DNA from: Thermoplasmata archaeon
GTDB taxonomy: Archaea > Thermoplasmatota > Thermoplasmata > Lutacidiplasmatales > UBA184
Assembly (NCBI GenBank): GCA_030040625.1
Contig: JASHTI010000141.1
Span: 1 to 6,566 of the forward strand
Length of the DNA stretch: 6,566 nucleotides
Direction of reading: 5' to 3'
The first letter of the stretch is position 1. Each line of letters begins with the position of its first letter. Positions 1 to 5,360 of this stretch are shown here, one piece after another. A program made the position numbers and the translations under genes. The notes beneath the pieces were generated by a model that saw nothing but the letters and a program-made list of their open reading frames with translations, had not been told where the DNA came from and searched no databases.

Positions 1-402
1 CTGACCGACACCACCGACGGCTTCGGGATGCGGTTCGCCTACGGCTGGGCGTTCATGCGCCCGATCCGCAAGGTCTACTACAATCTCACGATGACCGTCA
101 TCTCGGTCCTCGTCGCCGTCGTCATCGGCACGATCGAGCTCCTGGGCGTCCTCGCCTCCGAGCTGAGCCTCTCCGGCGGCCCGTTCGGGTTCTGGAACAC
201 CATGAACTGGCTGAACAACTCCAACGGACCGGACGGCATCGAGATCTGGGGCTGGTGCGGGATCATCATCATCCTGCTCTTCCTAGGCAGCTGGGCGGTC
301 TCGATCGCGGTCTACCGCTGGAAGCGCATCGAGGAGGTCGGGTTCGGTCGGACCCCGCCCCCGTCGCCGGCGGAGTCCGCCGCTCCCGCCGACTCGAGCT
401 AG
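1..402 (+). CDS. NiCoT-family nickel/cobalt permease, C-terminal part (5' end outside the window)
   Basis: The reading frame is open from base 1 to the TAG at 400-402, so the 5' part lies outside the window; the ATG at base 28 is internal. The visible residues begin TDTTDGFGM and run through AYGWAFMRPIRKVYYNLT, matching the conserved stretch near the C-terminal half of HoxN/NixA-type nickel/cobalt transporters (a DT-DG motif, then a YGWAF...P-RK-YYN-T stretch). Two more hydrophobic helices follow, one around VISVLVAVVIGTIELLGVL and one around GIIIILLFLGSWAVSIAVY, with a short polar loop between them and a Pro/Ala-rich cytoplasmic tail. Family members are inner-membrane secondary transporters that take up Ni2+ or Co2+ for metalloenzymes such as hydrogenase, urease or cobamide synthesis. 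Which metal is carried cannot be read from this fragment. The gene converges on the reductase at 532-1110. Confidence 0.85.
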   Translation: MTDTTDGFGMRFAYGWAFMRPIRKVYYNLTMTVISVLVAVVIGTIELLGVLASELSLSGGPFGFWNTMNWLNNSNGPDGIEIWGWCGIIIILLFLGSWAVSIAVYRWKRIEEVGFGRTPPPSPAESAAPADSS

Positions 403-480
403 GTTCGCCGGCCCTCCGACCTCGTTCCCATCCGAGACGATCGCGACAGGGGGAACGGCGCCTGGGTCCCTGCAAGCCTA

Positions 481-510
481 TCGGCGCGACCCGCGGAGCG
501 GTGTCGCCGA
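481..510. terminator. possible compound hairpin between convergent genes
   Basis: The 129-base spacer between the permease stop and the reductase stop contains an outer stem TCGGCG (481-486) / CGCCGA (505-510) enclosing an inner stem CCGC (491-494) / GCGG (498-501) with a three-base loop. Its place between two convergent 3' ends fits a shared transcript end. There is no T-run, and GC-rich spacers form such stems by chance, so this is weak. I see nothing else in 403-531. Confidence 0.2.
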
Positions 511-531
511 CGACCGACGTCCGCCTCGAGC

Positions 532-1110
532 TTACCGAACCGCCTCGTAGTGGAGCAGGATCTCGCGGTCCTCGCCGGGCTTGGTCTCGATCAGCTTGAG
601 CGTGCACTGCGCACCCATCGGCCCCCAATAGCGGGGGCCCCGACCGTAGACGACCGGCATGACGAAGAACCAGTAATCGTCGGCGAGGTTGCGCCGAAGG
701 CATTCCCGGACCACCGCCGGCCCTCCCTCCAGCATGATGTTCCCGCCCTTCTCCCGCCTCAGCTTCGCCAGGATCCGCGCCAGGTCCCCGCTCAGTATCC
801 GGGAGTTCTCCCAGTCGGTGGACTTGAGCCGGTGCGACAGGCAGATCTTCTCCACCCGGTCGAGGTAGCGCCGGTACTCGAGGAGCCACCGCTCCTCCCC
901 CGGCTTGCGGGCCTTCTCGCTCCAGGTTCGCTGATGGCCGAGGAACGAGCGACGGCCCATGATCACCGTCGTCACGTCGTCGAACCGGTCGTACCACATG
1001 TGCCGGAAGAGGGCGCTGACCTTCGGGGAGGGCCGGTCCGACCCCGGATACTTCGGGAACTCGCCGCGGCCGTCCAGCGTCATGTAGACATTCGCCGTGA
1101 TCTTTCGCAT
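532..1110 (-). CDS. dihydrofolate reductase-like protein (RibD C-terminal domain family)
   Basis: A 192-residue protein with the layout of the small RibD_C/DHFR-like proteins. Strand 1 ends in the MTLDG motif (residues 10-14). VIMGRRSF (49-56) sits where the family has its G-R-T/S-x nucleotide-contact helix. ILSGDL (105-110) precedes the helix ARILAKLRREKG, then NIMLEGGP (124-131) is the glycine-rich NADP-binding turn, followed by ADDYWFFVMPVVYGRGPRYW (about 143-162). The length is usual for the family. The start ATG at 1110 has a purine-rich GGGGGAAG about eight bases upstream and places MTLDG at the normal distance; upstream in-frame extensions run into the promoter and the antisense of the ArsR gene. 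Family members reduce pterin or pyrimidine-type substrates with NAD(P)H, but most one-domain paralogues have no assigned substrate. The gene is divergent from the ArsR gene and shares its palindromic promoter, so it is probably controlled by that repressor. Confidence 0.88.
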   Translation of the reverse strand: MRKITANVYMTLDGRGEFPKYPGSDRPSPKVSALFRHMWYDRFDDVTTVIMGRRSFLGHQRTWSEKARKPGEERWLLEYRRYLDRVEKICLSHRLKSTDWENSRILSGDLARILAKLRREKGGNIMLEGGPAVVRECLRRNLADDYWFFVMPVVYGRGPRYWGPMGAQCTLKLIETKPGEDREILLHYEAVR

Positions 1111-1153
1111 CTTCGCTTCCCCCGATCCCTTGGCGCCTCGCGGAGCCTTAGAC

Positions 1154-1203
1154 CGCGCTCGAATGCGCAAACGGACATATATCCGTTTGGGCATTCTATC
1201 GCG
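1154..1203. promoter_or_regulatory. divergent promoter with long palindromic operator around a TATA-like core
   Basis: The arms are GAATGC (1161-1166) and CAAACGGA (1168-1175) on the left, and TCCGTTTG (1182-1189) and GCATTC (1191-1196) on the right, all symmetric about 1178.5. Within 1161-1196 only the outer G/G pair at 1167/1190 and one central pair mismatch. A CGCG flank (1154-1157 with 1200-1203) extends the symmetry further. The centre CATATA (1176-1181) is the only AT-rich, TATA-like core here. It lies about 25 bases before the ATG at 1204, the normal archaeal distance for a leaderless transcript, and can serve the minus strand too, with a leader of roughly 40 bases. I infer that the dimeric ArsR protein binds here and blocks TBP on both strands. 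The inverted repeat is seen directly; the binding protein is inferred. Confidence 0.75.
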
Positions 1204-1530
1204 ATGACGGACGTCTTTCGAGTACTGGCGGAGCCGTCGCGTCGGCGGCTGCTCGAGGCCCTGCGGAGCGGGGAGCGGTCGGTCGGCGATCTGGTCGGCC
1301 GGACCCGCATGTCCCAGCCGTCCGTCTCCAAGCAGCTGCGGATCCTCCGGGACTCGGGCGTCGTTCGCCTGCGGGCCGCGGGCCGTCAGCACCTGTACTC
1401 GATCCGCCTCGGAGCGCTGCGCGAGGCCTCCGAGTGGCTTTCGTACTACGACGGCTACTGGCGGGAGGGGCTCAGCCGGATGGACGCGGCCCTCCAGCGT
1501 GAGCACCGGCCCCGGGCAGCGAGGAAGTGA
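1204..1530 (+). CDS. ArsR-family winged-helix transcriptional repressor
   Basis: A 108-residue one-domain regulator. It opens with the typical VFRVLAEPSRRRLLEALRSG (about 4-23), then the helix-turn-helix SVGDLVGRTRMSQPSVSKQL (26-45) with recognition helix around residues 37-46. The turn LRDSGVVRLRAAGRQHLYSI (48-67) forms the beta wing. It has no cysteine and no metal-box pattern, so it belongs to the non-metal branch usually paired with SRPBCC proteins, not to the arsenic or cadmium sensors. The ATG at 1204 is preferred because ArsR homology begins right there, and a TATA-like core about 25 bases upstream implies a leaderless message; the frame stays open upstream only as antisense of the reductase. 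Its last bases overlap the next start (GTGA, 1527-1530), so the two are translated together. It probably represses itself, its partner and the divergent reductase through the palindrome. Confidence 0.9.
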   Translation: MTDVFRVLAEPSRRRLLEALRSGERSVGDLVGRTRMSQPSVSKQLRILRDSGVVRLRAAGRQHLYSIRLGALREASEWLSYYDGYWREGLSRMDAALQREHRPRAARK

Positions 1531-2024
1531 CGCGCCGAGCGGAGGACCCGGCGGTCGCGGTCCGCATCGAGCGGATCCTCCATGCCCCGCCCGAGCGGGT
1601 GTTTCGCGCCTTCCTCGAACCGGAGTTGATGCGTCAGTGGGTGACCCCGGACGATCTGGATCTCGACCGCGTCACCGTGGAGCCCCGGGTCGGTGGACGC
1701 ATCGACGTCTGGCACTCGCGGAACGGGGTGAGCACCGGCAAGTTCGAGGGGCGCTTCGTGACGATCGATCCTCCGCACGAGCTCGTCTACCACTGGGCGT
1801 TCGTGGGAACCGAGCCGGAGAAGGGCGAGTACTTCGACACCCTGGTGCGCGTCCGTCTCCGGTCCTGGGGCGACCGGCAGACGCAGGTGACCGTGGTCCA
1901 CGAGCGGCTGGGGGAGCTCCGCCGGGGCGCGCCGCACGTCCACGAACGGCTCGTTCCGGGCTGGACCAACTGCCTCGAGAAGCTCGATCGCGCCGTGCGC
2001 CACCTCCCCGCCCGCGCGCCGTGA
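1527..2024 (+). CDS. SRPBCC-domain protein of the AHSA1-like group
   Basis: A 165-residue protein with the START-like fold signature of the AHSA1/CalC group: RIERILHAPPERVFRAFLEP (13-32), LMRQWVTPDD (34-43), VEPRVGGRIDV (51-61), KFEGRFVTIDPPHELVYHW (72-90), the strand QTQVTVVHERL (118-128), and a C-terminal helix after GWTNCLEKLDRAV (145-157) that caps the hydrophobic cavity. The start is the GTG at 1527, overlapping the ArsR stop by four bases (GTGA), which suggests translational coupling. ArsR-SRPBCC pairs are a common gene pairing in bacteria and archaea. The SRPBCC partner usually lacks a demonstrated enzyme activity and may bind a small hydrophobic ligand. Despite the name AHSA1-like, nothing here suggests an Hsp90 co-chaperone role. 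The ligand is unknown. Confidence 0.87.
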   Translation: MTRRAEDPAVAVRIERILHAPPERVFRAFLEPELMRQWVTPDDLDLDRVTVEPRVGGRIDVWHSRNGVSTGKFEGRFVTIDPPHELVYHWAFVGTEPEKGEYFDTLVRVRLRSWGDRQTQVTVVHERLGELRRGAPHVHERLVPGWTNCLEKLDRAVRHLPARAP

Positions 2025-2040
2025 AGTCGTGGAAGCCCGG

Positions 2041-2053
2041 CGCTCCGCGAGCG
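2041..2053. terminator. small hairpin between convergent genes
   Basis: CGCTC (2041-2045) and GAGCG (2049-2053) form a five-pair stem with a three-base loop in the 49-base spacer between the SRPBCC stop and the permease stop. The location suits a shared 3' end. There is no T-run, so support is positional only. Confidence 0.2.
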
Positions 2054-2073
2054 TGATCGTCGCACCGCCCGTC

Positions 2074-2877
2074 TCAGATCTGCCGCCGTTCCTCGAGGTT
2101 GCGCGAGCGAATCCGCCTCAGGAGCACCAGGGTGCATCCGACGAGGGCCGCCGTCCAGACGAGCATGCCGAGGAGGAGCGGCACCCAGCCGAGGGACACG
2201 GCCGCCGTCCCGAGCTCCACGGTCGCCGAGTTCCCCGAGAACCCCTGGTAGAGGAGCGAGGTGAGGTCGTTGAACGGCGACCCGTAGACGAACCACCGGG
2301 GGAAGGCGACGTACACCTGGCCGTTGCCGAGGACGAACGCTAGAACGAGCGGGACGTAGCCGACGAAGTCGCCGCTCCGCAGGCCGAGATGGTTGATCGC
2401 GAGGAGGGCGAGCGTCGACGAGAGTGCCATGAAGAAGACCCCGCCCAAGAGCGATACCCCCACGAGCGCGATCGGGTCGGCCGGCAGCAGGGTCGTCGAG
2501 AACCTCAGGCCGAACATCCCGGCGGTCGCTCCGAGGAGCACGACGTTGAGGACCAGACCCACCAGCGCGGAGCCTCCGACGAGCGAGGCGAGGTAGCCGG
2601 CCGGCGTGAGCCGACTGTACCGGAACGCGTAGGCGAGCGCCGAGGAGCCGTAGGCGTACGACCCCGAGATCACCGCCGCTAGGAGGCTGAGCGCGATCAG
2701 CACGATCACCGCGTACCACGAGGTCGTGTACGCGACGATCGCCGATCGCGTCGTGCCCACCCCCTGGGACTCGAGGAACGCCCCGATCCCGAGCCACATC
2801 GCCATGAACGCGACGGCCCAGAACCAGAGCGAGCCGTTGGTGAGCATCGCCTTCGCGTACCATCGCGTCAGATTCAT
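2074..2877 (-). CDS. ABC transporter permease subunit (ABC-2-like)
   Basis: A 267-residue membrane protein with about six hydrophobic helices: roughly residues 16-36, 53-72, 96-122, 136-162, 171-187 and 224-253. A basic C-terminal tail (RRIRSRNLEERR) marks a cytoplasmic end. The N-terminus MNLTRWYAKAMLTNGS before helix 1 and the SGSYAYGSSALAYAFRYSRL stretch (71-90) resemble the amphipathic and cytoplasmic coupling segments of ABC-2-type exporters, but sequence similarity to named permeases is weak by eye. The ATG overlaps the ATPase stop by four bases (2874-2877), so the two subunits are coupled. Together they would form an exporter or a membrane-remodelling ABC complex. No substrate-binding protein gene is nearby, which argues for export rather than uptake. 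The substrate is unknown. Confidence 0.8.
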   Translation of the reverse strand: MNLTRWYAKAMLTNGSLWFWAVAFMAMWLGIGAFLESQGVGTTRSAIVAYTTSWYAVIVLIALSLLAAVISGSYAYGSSALAYAFRYSRLTPAGYLASLVGGSALVGLVLNVVLLGATAGMFGLRFSTTLLPADPIALVGVSLLGGVFFMALSSTLALLAINHLGLRSGDFVGYVPLVLAFVLGNGQVYVAFPRWFVYGSPFNDLTSLLYQGFSGNSATVELGTAAVSLGWVPLLLGMLVWTAALVGCTLVLLRRIRSRNLEERRQI

Positions 2878-3659
2878 GCGAGCGACTCCACGAGCGCGGT
2901 GAGGCTCGTCGCGCTCTTCACCGGCCGATCCCCGGCATCCCGCGTCACCGAGAACGGCCCGACCGACGTTCGGAGCACCGCGAGCGCCTCCGGCACGTCC
3001 CCGCGGGTCAGGTAGAGCCGGTCGAGCTCCGCGACCGAGAACGGGCCGAGGAGCTGCCCCTCGAACATCAGGCCCAGCTGCCAGTCGGCGAACGATCCGA
3101 GCAGCTCGAGCTCGTGGGTGTTCAGCAGGATGTCCGCCGGCAACGCTCGGAGGAGGCCGACGAGCCGACGGCGTCGCGCGAAATCGACGTTGTCGAACGG
3201 CTCGTCCAGCAGGACCAAGCGGGGGCCGAAGCAGACCGCGAACAGGTCGCCGACGAGCTTCTGCTGGCCGGTGGAGAGTTCGTACAGTCGCTTCCCGAGC
3301 ACCGGGTCGAGCTCGAACGCCCGGAGGTGACCTTCCATCTCGGCGGGCTCGCCTCCCTTGAGCAAGGCGAACAGGCGTACGAGGTCGCGGACCGGGAGCG
3401 ACATCAGCCGGTAGATCTCCGCGAGGTTCGTCGAGAGCCCCGCTGCCCCGCGGATCGTGCGCACGTCCTTTCCGTCGACCGCGATCGAGCCGGCGGTCGG
3501 GGGGACCAGACCGAGCACCGCCCGGATCAGCGTCGTCTTGCCGCTGCCGTTCGCCCCGACCACCACCATCTTCGCTTGGTCCAGCCGGAGGTCGATCCCC
3601 CGCAGGGCCGGGGTCGTGGCGCCCGCGAACGTCACCTTCAGGCCCCGGACGTCGAGCAC
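2874..3659 (-). CDS. ABC transporter ATP-binding protein
   Basis: A 261-residue nucleotide-binding subunit with all the hallmark motifs in order: Walker A GANGSGKT (35-42), signature LSTGQ (128-132), Walker B LVLLDEP (148-154), D-loop FDNVD (155-159) and the switch histidine in LLNTHE (178-183). The usual Q-loop glutamine is not obvious; the corresponding stretch reads LSTNLAEIYRLMSLPV (75-90), with Asn at or near that position, so coupling to the permease may use a variant loop. About 70 C-terminal residues follow the core, rich in short strands, as in many exporter ATPases. The start is the GTG at 3659, chosen because the family N-terminus (LDVRGLKVTF) begins there; no good ribosome site precedes it and a GC-rich hairpin lies just upstream. 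It supplies ATP-driven power to the permease at 2074-2877. Confidence 0.93.
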   Translation of the reverse strand: MLDVRGLKVTFAGATTPALRGIDLRLDQAKMVVVGANGSGKTTLIRAVLGLVPPTAGSIAVDGKDVRTIRGAAGLSTNLAEIYRLMSLPVRDLVRLFALLKGGEPAEMEGHLRAFELDPVLGKRLYELSTGQQKLVGDLFAVCFGPRLVLLDEPFDNVDFARRRRLVGLLRALPADILLNTHELELLGSFADWQLGLMFEGQLLGPFSVAELDRLYLTRGDVPEALAVLRTSVGPFSVTRDAGDRPVKSATSLTALVESLA

Positions 3660-3662
3660 GAA

Positions 3663-3679
3663 CCGGGCAGGCCGCCCGG
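3663..3679 (-). promoter_or_regulatory. hairpin just upstream of the ATPase start codon
   Basis: CCGGGC (3663-3668) and GCCCGG (3674-3679) form a perfect six-pair stem with a five-base loop, filling most of the 26-base gap between the regulator stop and the GTG of the ATPase gene. In the minus-strand transcript it ends only three bases before the start. It could damp translation or slow transcription between regulator and transporter, or be a by-product of high GC. Confidence 0.3.
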
Positions 3680-3685
3680 GAGCTT

Positions 3686-4066
3686 CTACCCCCCCGAAAG
3701 TCCAGCGGCTGGACCTTCCCGCTCCGCGTGCGGCCGACGCGCCGAGATGAGCCGGGCGAGCTCGCGGGAGAGCTCGTCGTACTTCGCTCGCCCCTGGGGG
3801 GTGATCTCGACCCGGACCCGAGGTCCCCCCAGCGTGAACACCATCCGGCTCCGGATGAGGTGCGCGGACTCGAGCTGTTCGAGGTGGTGACCCAGACTGC
3901 CTTTGGAGGCTCCCGTCAGCTCGAGGAGGTCGGAGAAGGCGAGGGTCCGGTTGATCCCGAGCGAGATGAGGATCAGCACGCGGATCGAGTTCCGCAGCGG
4001 TTCCTGCAGGAGGACGTCCCCGAGCGATCGGAGACCCGCTCCCTCGGGGTCACCCGCCGGCACCAC
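3686..4066 (-). CDS. winged-helix transcriptional regulator (HTH_34/ArsR-MarR-like)
   Basis: A 126-residue DNA-binding protein. After a short leader comes LLQEPLRNSIRVLILISL (19-36), then the helix-turn-helix LAFSDLLELTGASKGSLGHHLEQLESAHLI (42-71). A wing follows with FTLGGPRVRVEITPQGR (77-93), and the last helix is AKYDELSRELARLIS. The order and the T-x-x-G-R motif after the wing match the winged-helix proteins that archaea often encode next to ABC exporters. The start is the GTG at 4066 (or the adjacent GTG at 4063): a strong GGAGGAG site (4074-4080) sits seven bases upstream, and the nearby ATG at 4073 is in the frame of the previous gene. It overlaps the upstream membrane-protein gene by 17 bases. 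It is probably an autoregulator of this operon. No ligand-binding domain is present. Confidence 0.87.
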   Translation of the reverse strand: MVPAGDPEGAGLRSLGDVLLQEPLRNSIRVLILISLGINRTLAFSDLLELTGASKGSLGHHLEQLESAHLIRSRMVFTLGGPRVRVEITPQGRAKYDELSRELARLISARRPHAEREGPAAGLSGG

Positions 4067-4787
4067 CGGTCATCTCCTCCGGCGCGTGGTAGAGCGCGTA
4101 GCCTCCGGCGAACGCCCAGGAGGCGGTTGCGACGAGCCACCCAACCGAGAACAGGAGCGGATCGCGCGTGACGACCAGGGCCGCCGCGGAGGCCCCGACG
4201 CTCGCGGCGAACGCGACGATCGCCAGCGTGGCCTCGGGCGGGACGGGACGGAACCAGGGCCGGGCTTCGAACAGGAGCCAGAGGACCGCCGCGCCGACGC
4301 AGGCGTCGAGCACGAGGTAACCGGCGAAGACGTTCACGAGTCCGACGATGACCACGACGGCGGTGATCGCGAGCGCCACGCCGAGGATCTCGGCGAACCA
4401 CCGCCGGGAAAGGGGCCGTCCCTCCAGCGTGTCGCGCAGGCGGCCGGCCCGAACGGACTGGCCGACGGCCCACCAGGTCACCCAGACTACGAGGAGGACG
4501 GAGGCGCCCTGGAGCGCGTCGTAGAGCACCGCTTCCGGGAGCGTCGCGGAGGAGAGCTCGGAGGCGAGAGCTCCGGGCACCACGAAGAATACGACGAAGG
4601 CGACCGCCCAGGCCAGGTAGTAGATCCCCCACGCCCGGCGCAGCAGGAACCCTTGGAACTCGAGCGCCCGACCCACGACCTGGTCGAGCTCGGTCGGGAT
4701 CGGAGGGTCCCTCCGGGAAGCATCGGCCGCCCTGCCCTCGCTCGGGCTCTCGGCCCCGCGTGCGACACTAGGGGGCGCGCCGCTCAT
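4050..4787 (-). CDS. six-helix membrane protein of unknown function, first gene of the ABC operon
   Basis: A 245-residue protein with a disordered, charged N-terminal stretch of about 30 residues and an amphipathic segment PTELDQVVGRALEFQGFLLRR (31-51). About six hydrophobic helices follow (roughly 54-73, 92-112, 132-150, 152-173, 186-206, 211-232). I do not recognise a named family. The segment LEFQGFLLRRAWGIYYLAWA, an amphipathic helix running straight into helix 1, may be the most characteristic part. It overlaps the winged-helix gene by 17 bases and is followed by the ATPase and permease, so it probably senses or assists the same transporter, for example as an accessory membrane subunit or anti-regulator. 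That role is inferred from position only. The ATG at 4787 is the only reasonable start before the amphipathic segment. I find no TATA-like promoter just upstream, which is odd for an operon's first gene. Confidence 0.75.
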   Translation of the reverse strand: MSGAPPSVARGAESPSEGRAADASRRDPPIPTELDQVVGRALEFQGFLLRRAWGIYYLAWAVAFVVFFVVPGALASELSSATLPEAVLYDALQGASVLLVVWVTWWAVGQSVRAGRLRDTLEGRPLSRRWFAEILGVALAITAVVVIVGLVNVFAGYLVLDACVGAAVLWLLFEARPWFRPVPPEATLAIVAFAASVGASAAALVVTRDPLLFSVGWLVATASWAFAGGYALYHAPEEMTGGAGG

Positions 4788-5040
4788 GGAGCGGACCGGG
4801 GACGTACGCGCCGCGTTCCACGGATCCCGCGTCGCCCGGTGGGTCGATCTGCACGCCGGTCACGGGCGCTGGGAGCCGGTGGGCGCGCTCCCGCCGACCC
4901 TACCCGCCTTCGCGGTGGACGGCGGACCTCGGGTCGGTGGAGCTCGACGGGGCGGGCTCGCGCAGGGGCCGGATCCACCCGGTCGTTGTCGGTCCGTTCG
5001 GAGTCCGACCGACCCTGGGGAGCGCGTGCCCTCGTCGGAT
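4786..5040 (+). pseudogene. possible frameshifted ORF remnant, unrecognised
   Basis: From the ATG at 4786, one frame reads protein-like text (VARWVDLHAGHGRWEPVGA, then LPPTLPAFAV) to about 4920. There the protein-like frame shifts by one to TADLGSVELDGAG and RIHPVVVGPFGVRP until about 5020. By hand count both pieces show GC-rich third positions and a GC-poorer second position, as coding DNA of this genome should. The antisense frames have a similar profile, so strand is not certain. I recognise no family. Its ATG overlaps head-to-head with the minus-strand ATG at 4787 (shared CATG), leaving no room for a promoter, another sign that it is not an intact gene. It could be the stump of a gene truncated when the neighbouring methyltransferase decayed, or chance. 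Confidence 0.2.
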
Positions 5041-5059
5041 CCGCCTCGGACCGCCGCTC

Positions 5060-5360
5060 GGACACCGCTCCCCTCGCCCCGGCTCGGACTCCAGAGGTCG
5101 GTCAGGGCGTTGTGGGCCTTCAGGATTGCCGCGGCCCGGCGGTCCGCTGTCCTGGTCGACCCTGTCCGGGTCGCCCGACACGCGGTGGACGGACTTCTCA
5201 CTCGTGAGGGCAGGACGCGTCTCCTCCCCGGGGCACGGGCGGGATTCCGTACTCCCTTGTCCCCCTGTAGGGGGGGCGAGGTCAAGTCACAGTGGACGGA
5301 CTCGTCGGACCGGATCCGGAGCACCTCCCGGCCCTCGCCTTCGAGGACGGCGGCTCCCAT
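5060..5360 (-). pseudogene. decayed N-terminal part of an N4/N6 site-specific DNA methyltransferase
   Basis: From the ATG at 5360 the minus strand encodes LEGEGREVLRIRSDESVHC then DLTSPP, the classic opening of beta-class DNA methyltransferases (G-D-x-REVL...LPDESVHC-x-x-TSPPY). Directly at the catalytic motif IV the frame breaks: a run of seven C (5270-5276) gives SPPL. With one C fewer it reads TSPPYRGTREYGIPPV, followed by GGDASCPHE, exactly the family pattern (TSPPY-x-GLRDYG-x-PP...GGD-x-x-C-x-HEW). A second break follows at the TGA (5198-5200): removing one base there restores CPHEWKSVHRVSG. The frame then stays open with coding-like codons through about 5064, where Cys at RGERCPSGG may be the remnant of the second cysteine pair. 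The rest of the enzyme, including the C-terminal SAM-binding FxGxG half, is not recognisable in this window. Identity rests on motif recognition by eye. Confidence 0.7.
5256..5280. repeat. inverted repeat around the C7/G7 tract
   Basis: CCCCC (5261-5265) and GGGGG (5270-5274) form a perfect stem with a TGTA loop. CTTG (5256-5259) can pair with CGAG (5277-5280) outside it, allowing one G-T wobble. The G7 run that breaks the methyltransferase frame is one arm of this hairpin, so it is a likely spot for slippage or for a sequencing indel. Confidence 0.5.

Noticed and set aside
550..1530. Long plus-strand open frame with a protein-like C-terminal third
   Set aside because: Only the part from the ATG at 1204 is real (the ArsR gene). 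The upstream part is the antisense of the reductase gene and crosses the divergent promoter.
1787..2863. 358-codon minus-strand open frame
   Set aside because: Shadow of the SRPBCC gene and of the permease gene; the permease frame has clear transmembrane helices and a 4-base overlap with the ATPase gene.
3903..5207. 434-codon plus-strand open frame
   Set aside because: It is antisense to the winged-helix and membrane-protein genes, which have clear domains, helices and a ribosome site; its own text is low-complexity Arg/Gly/Glu.
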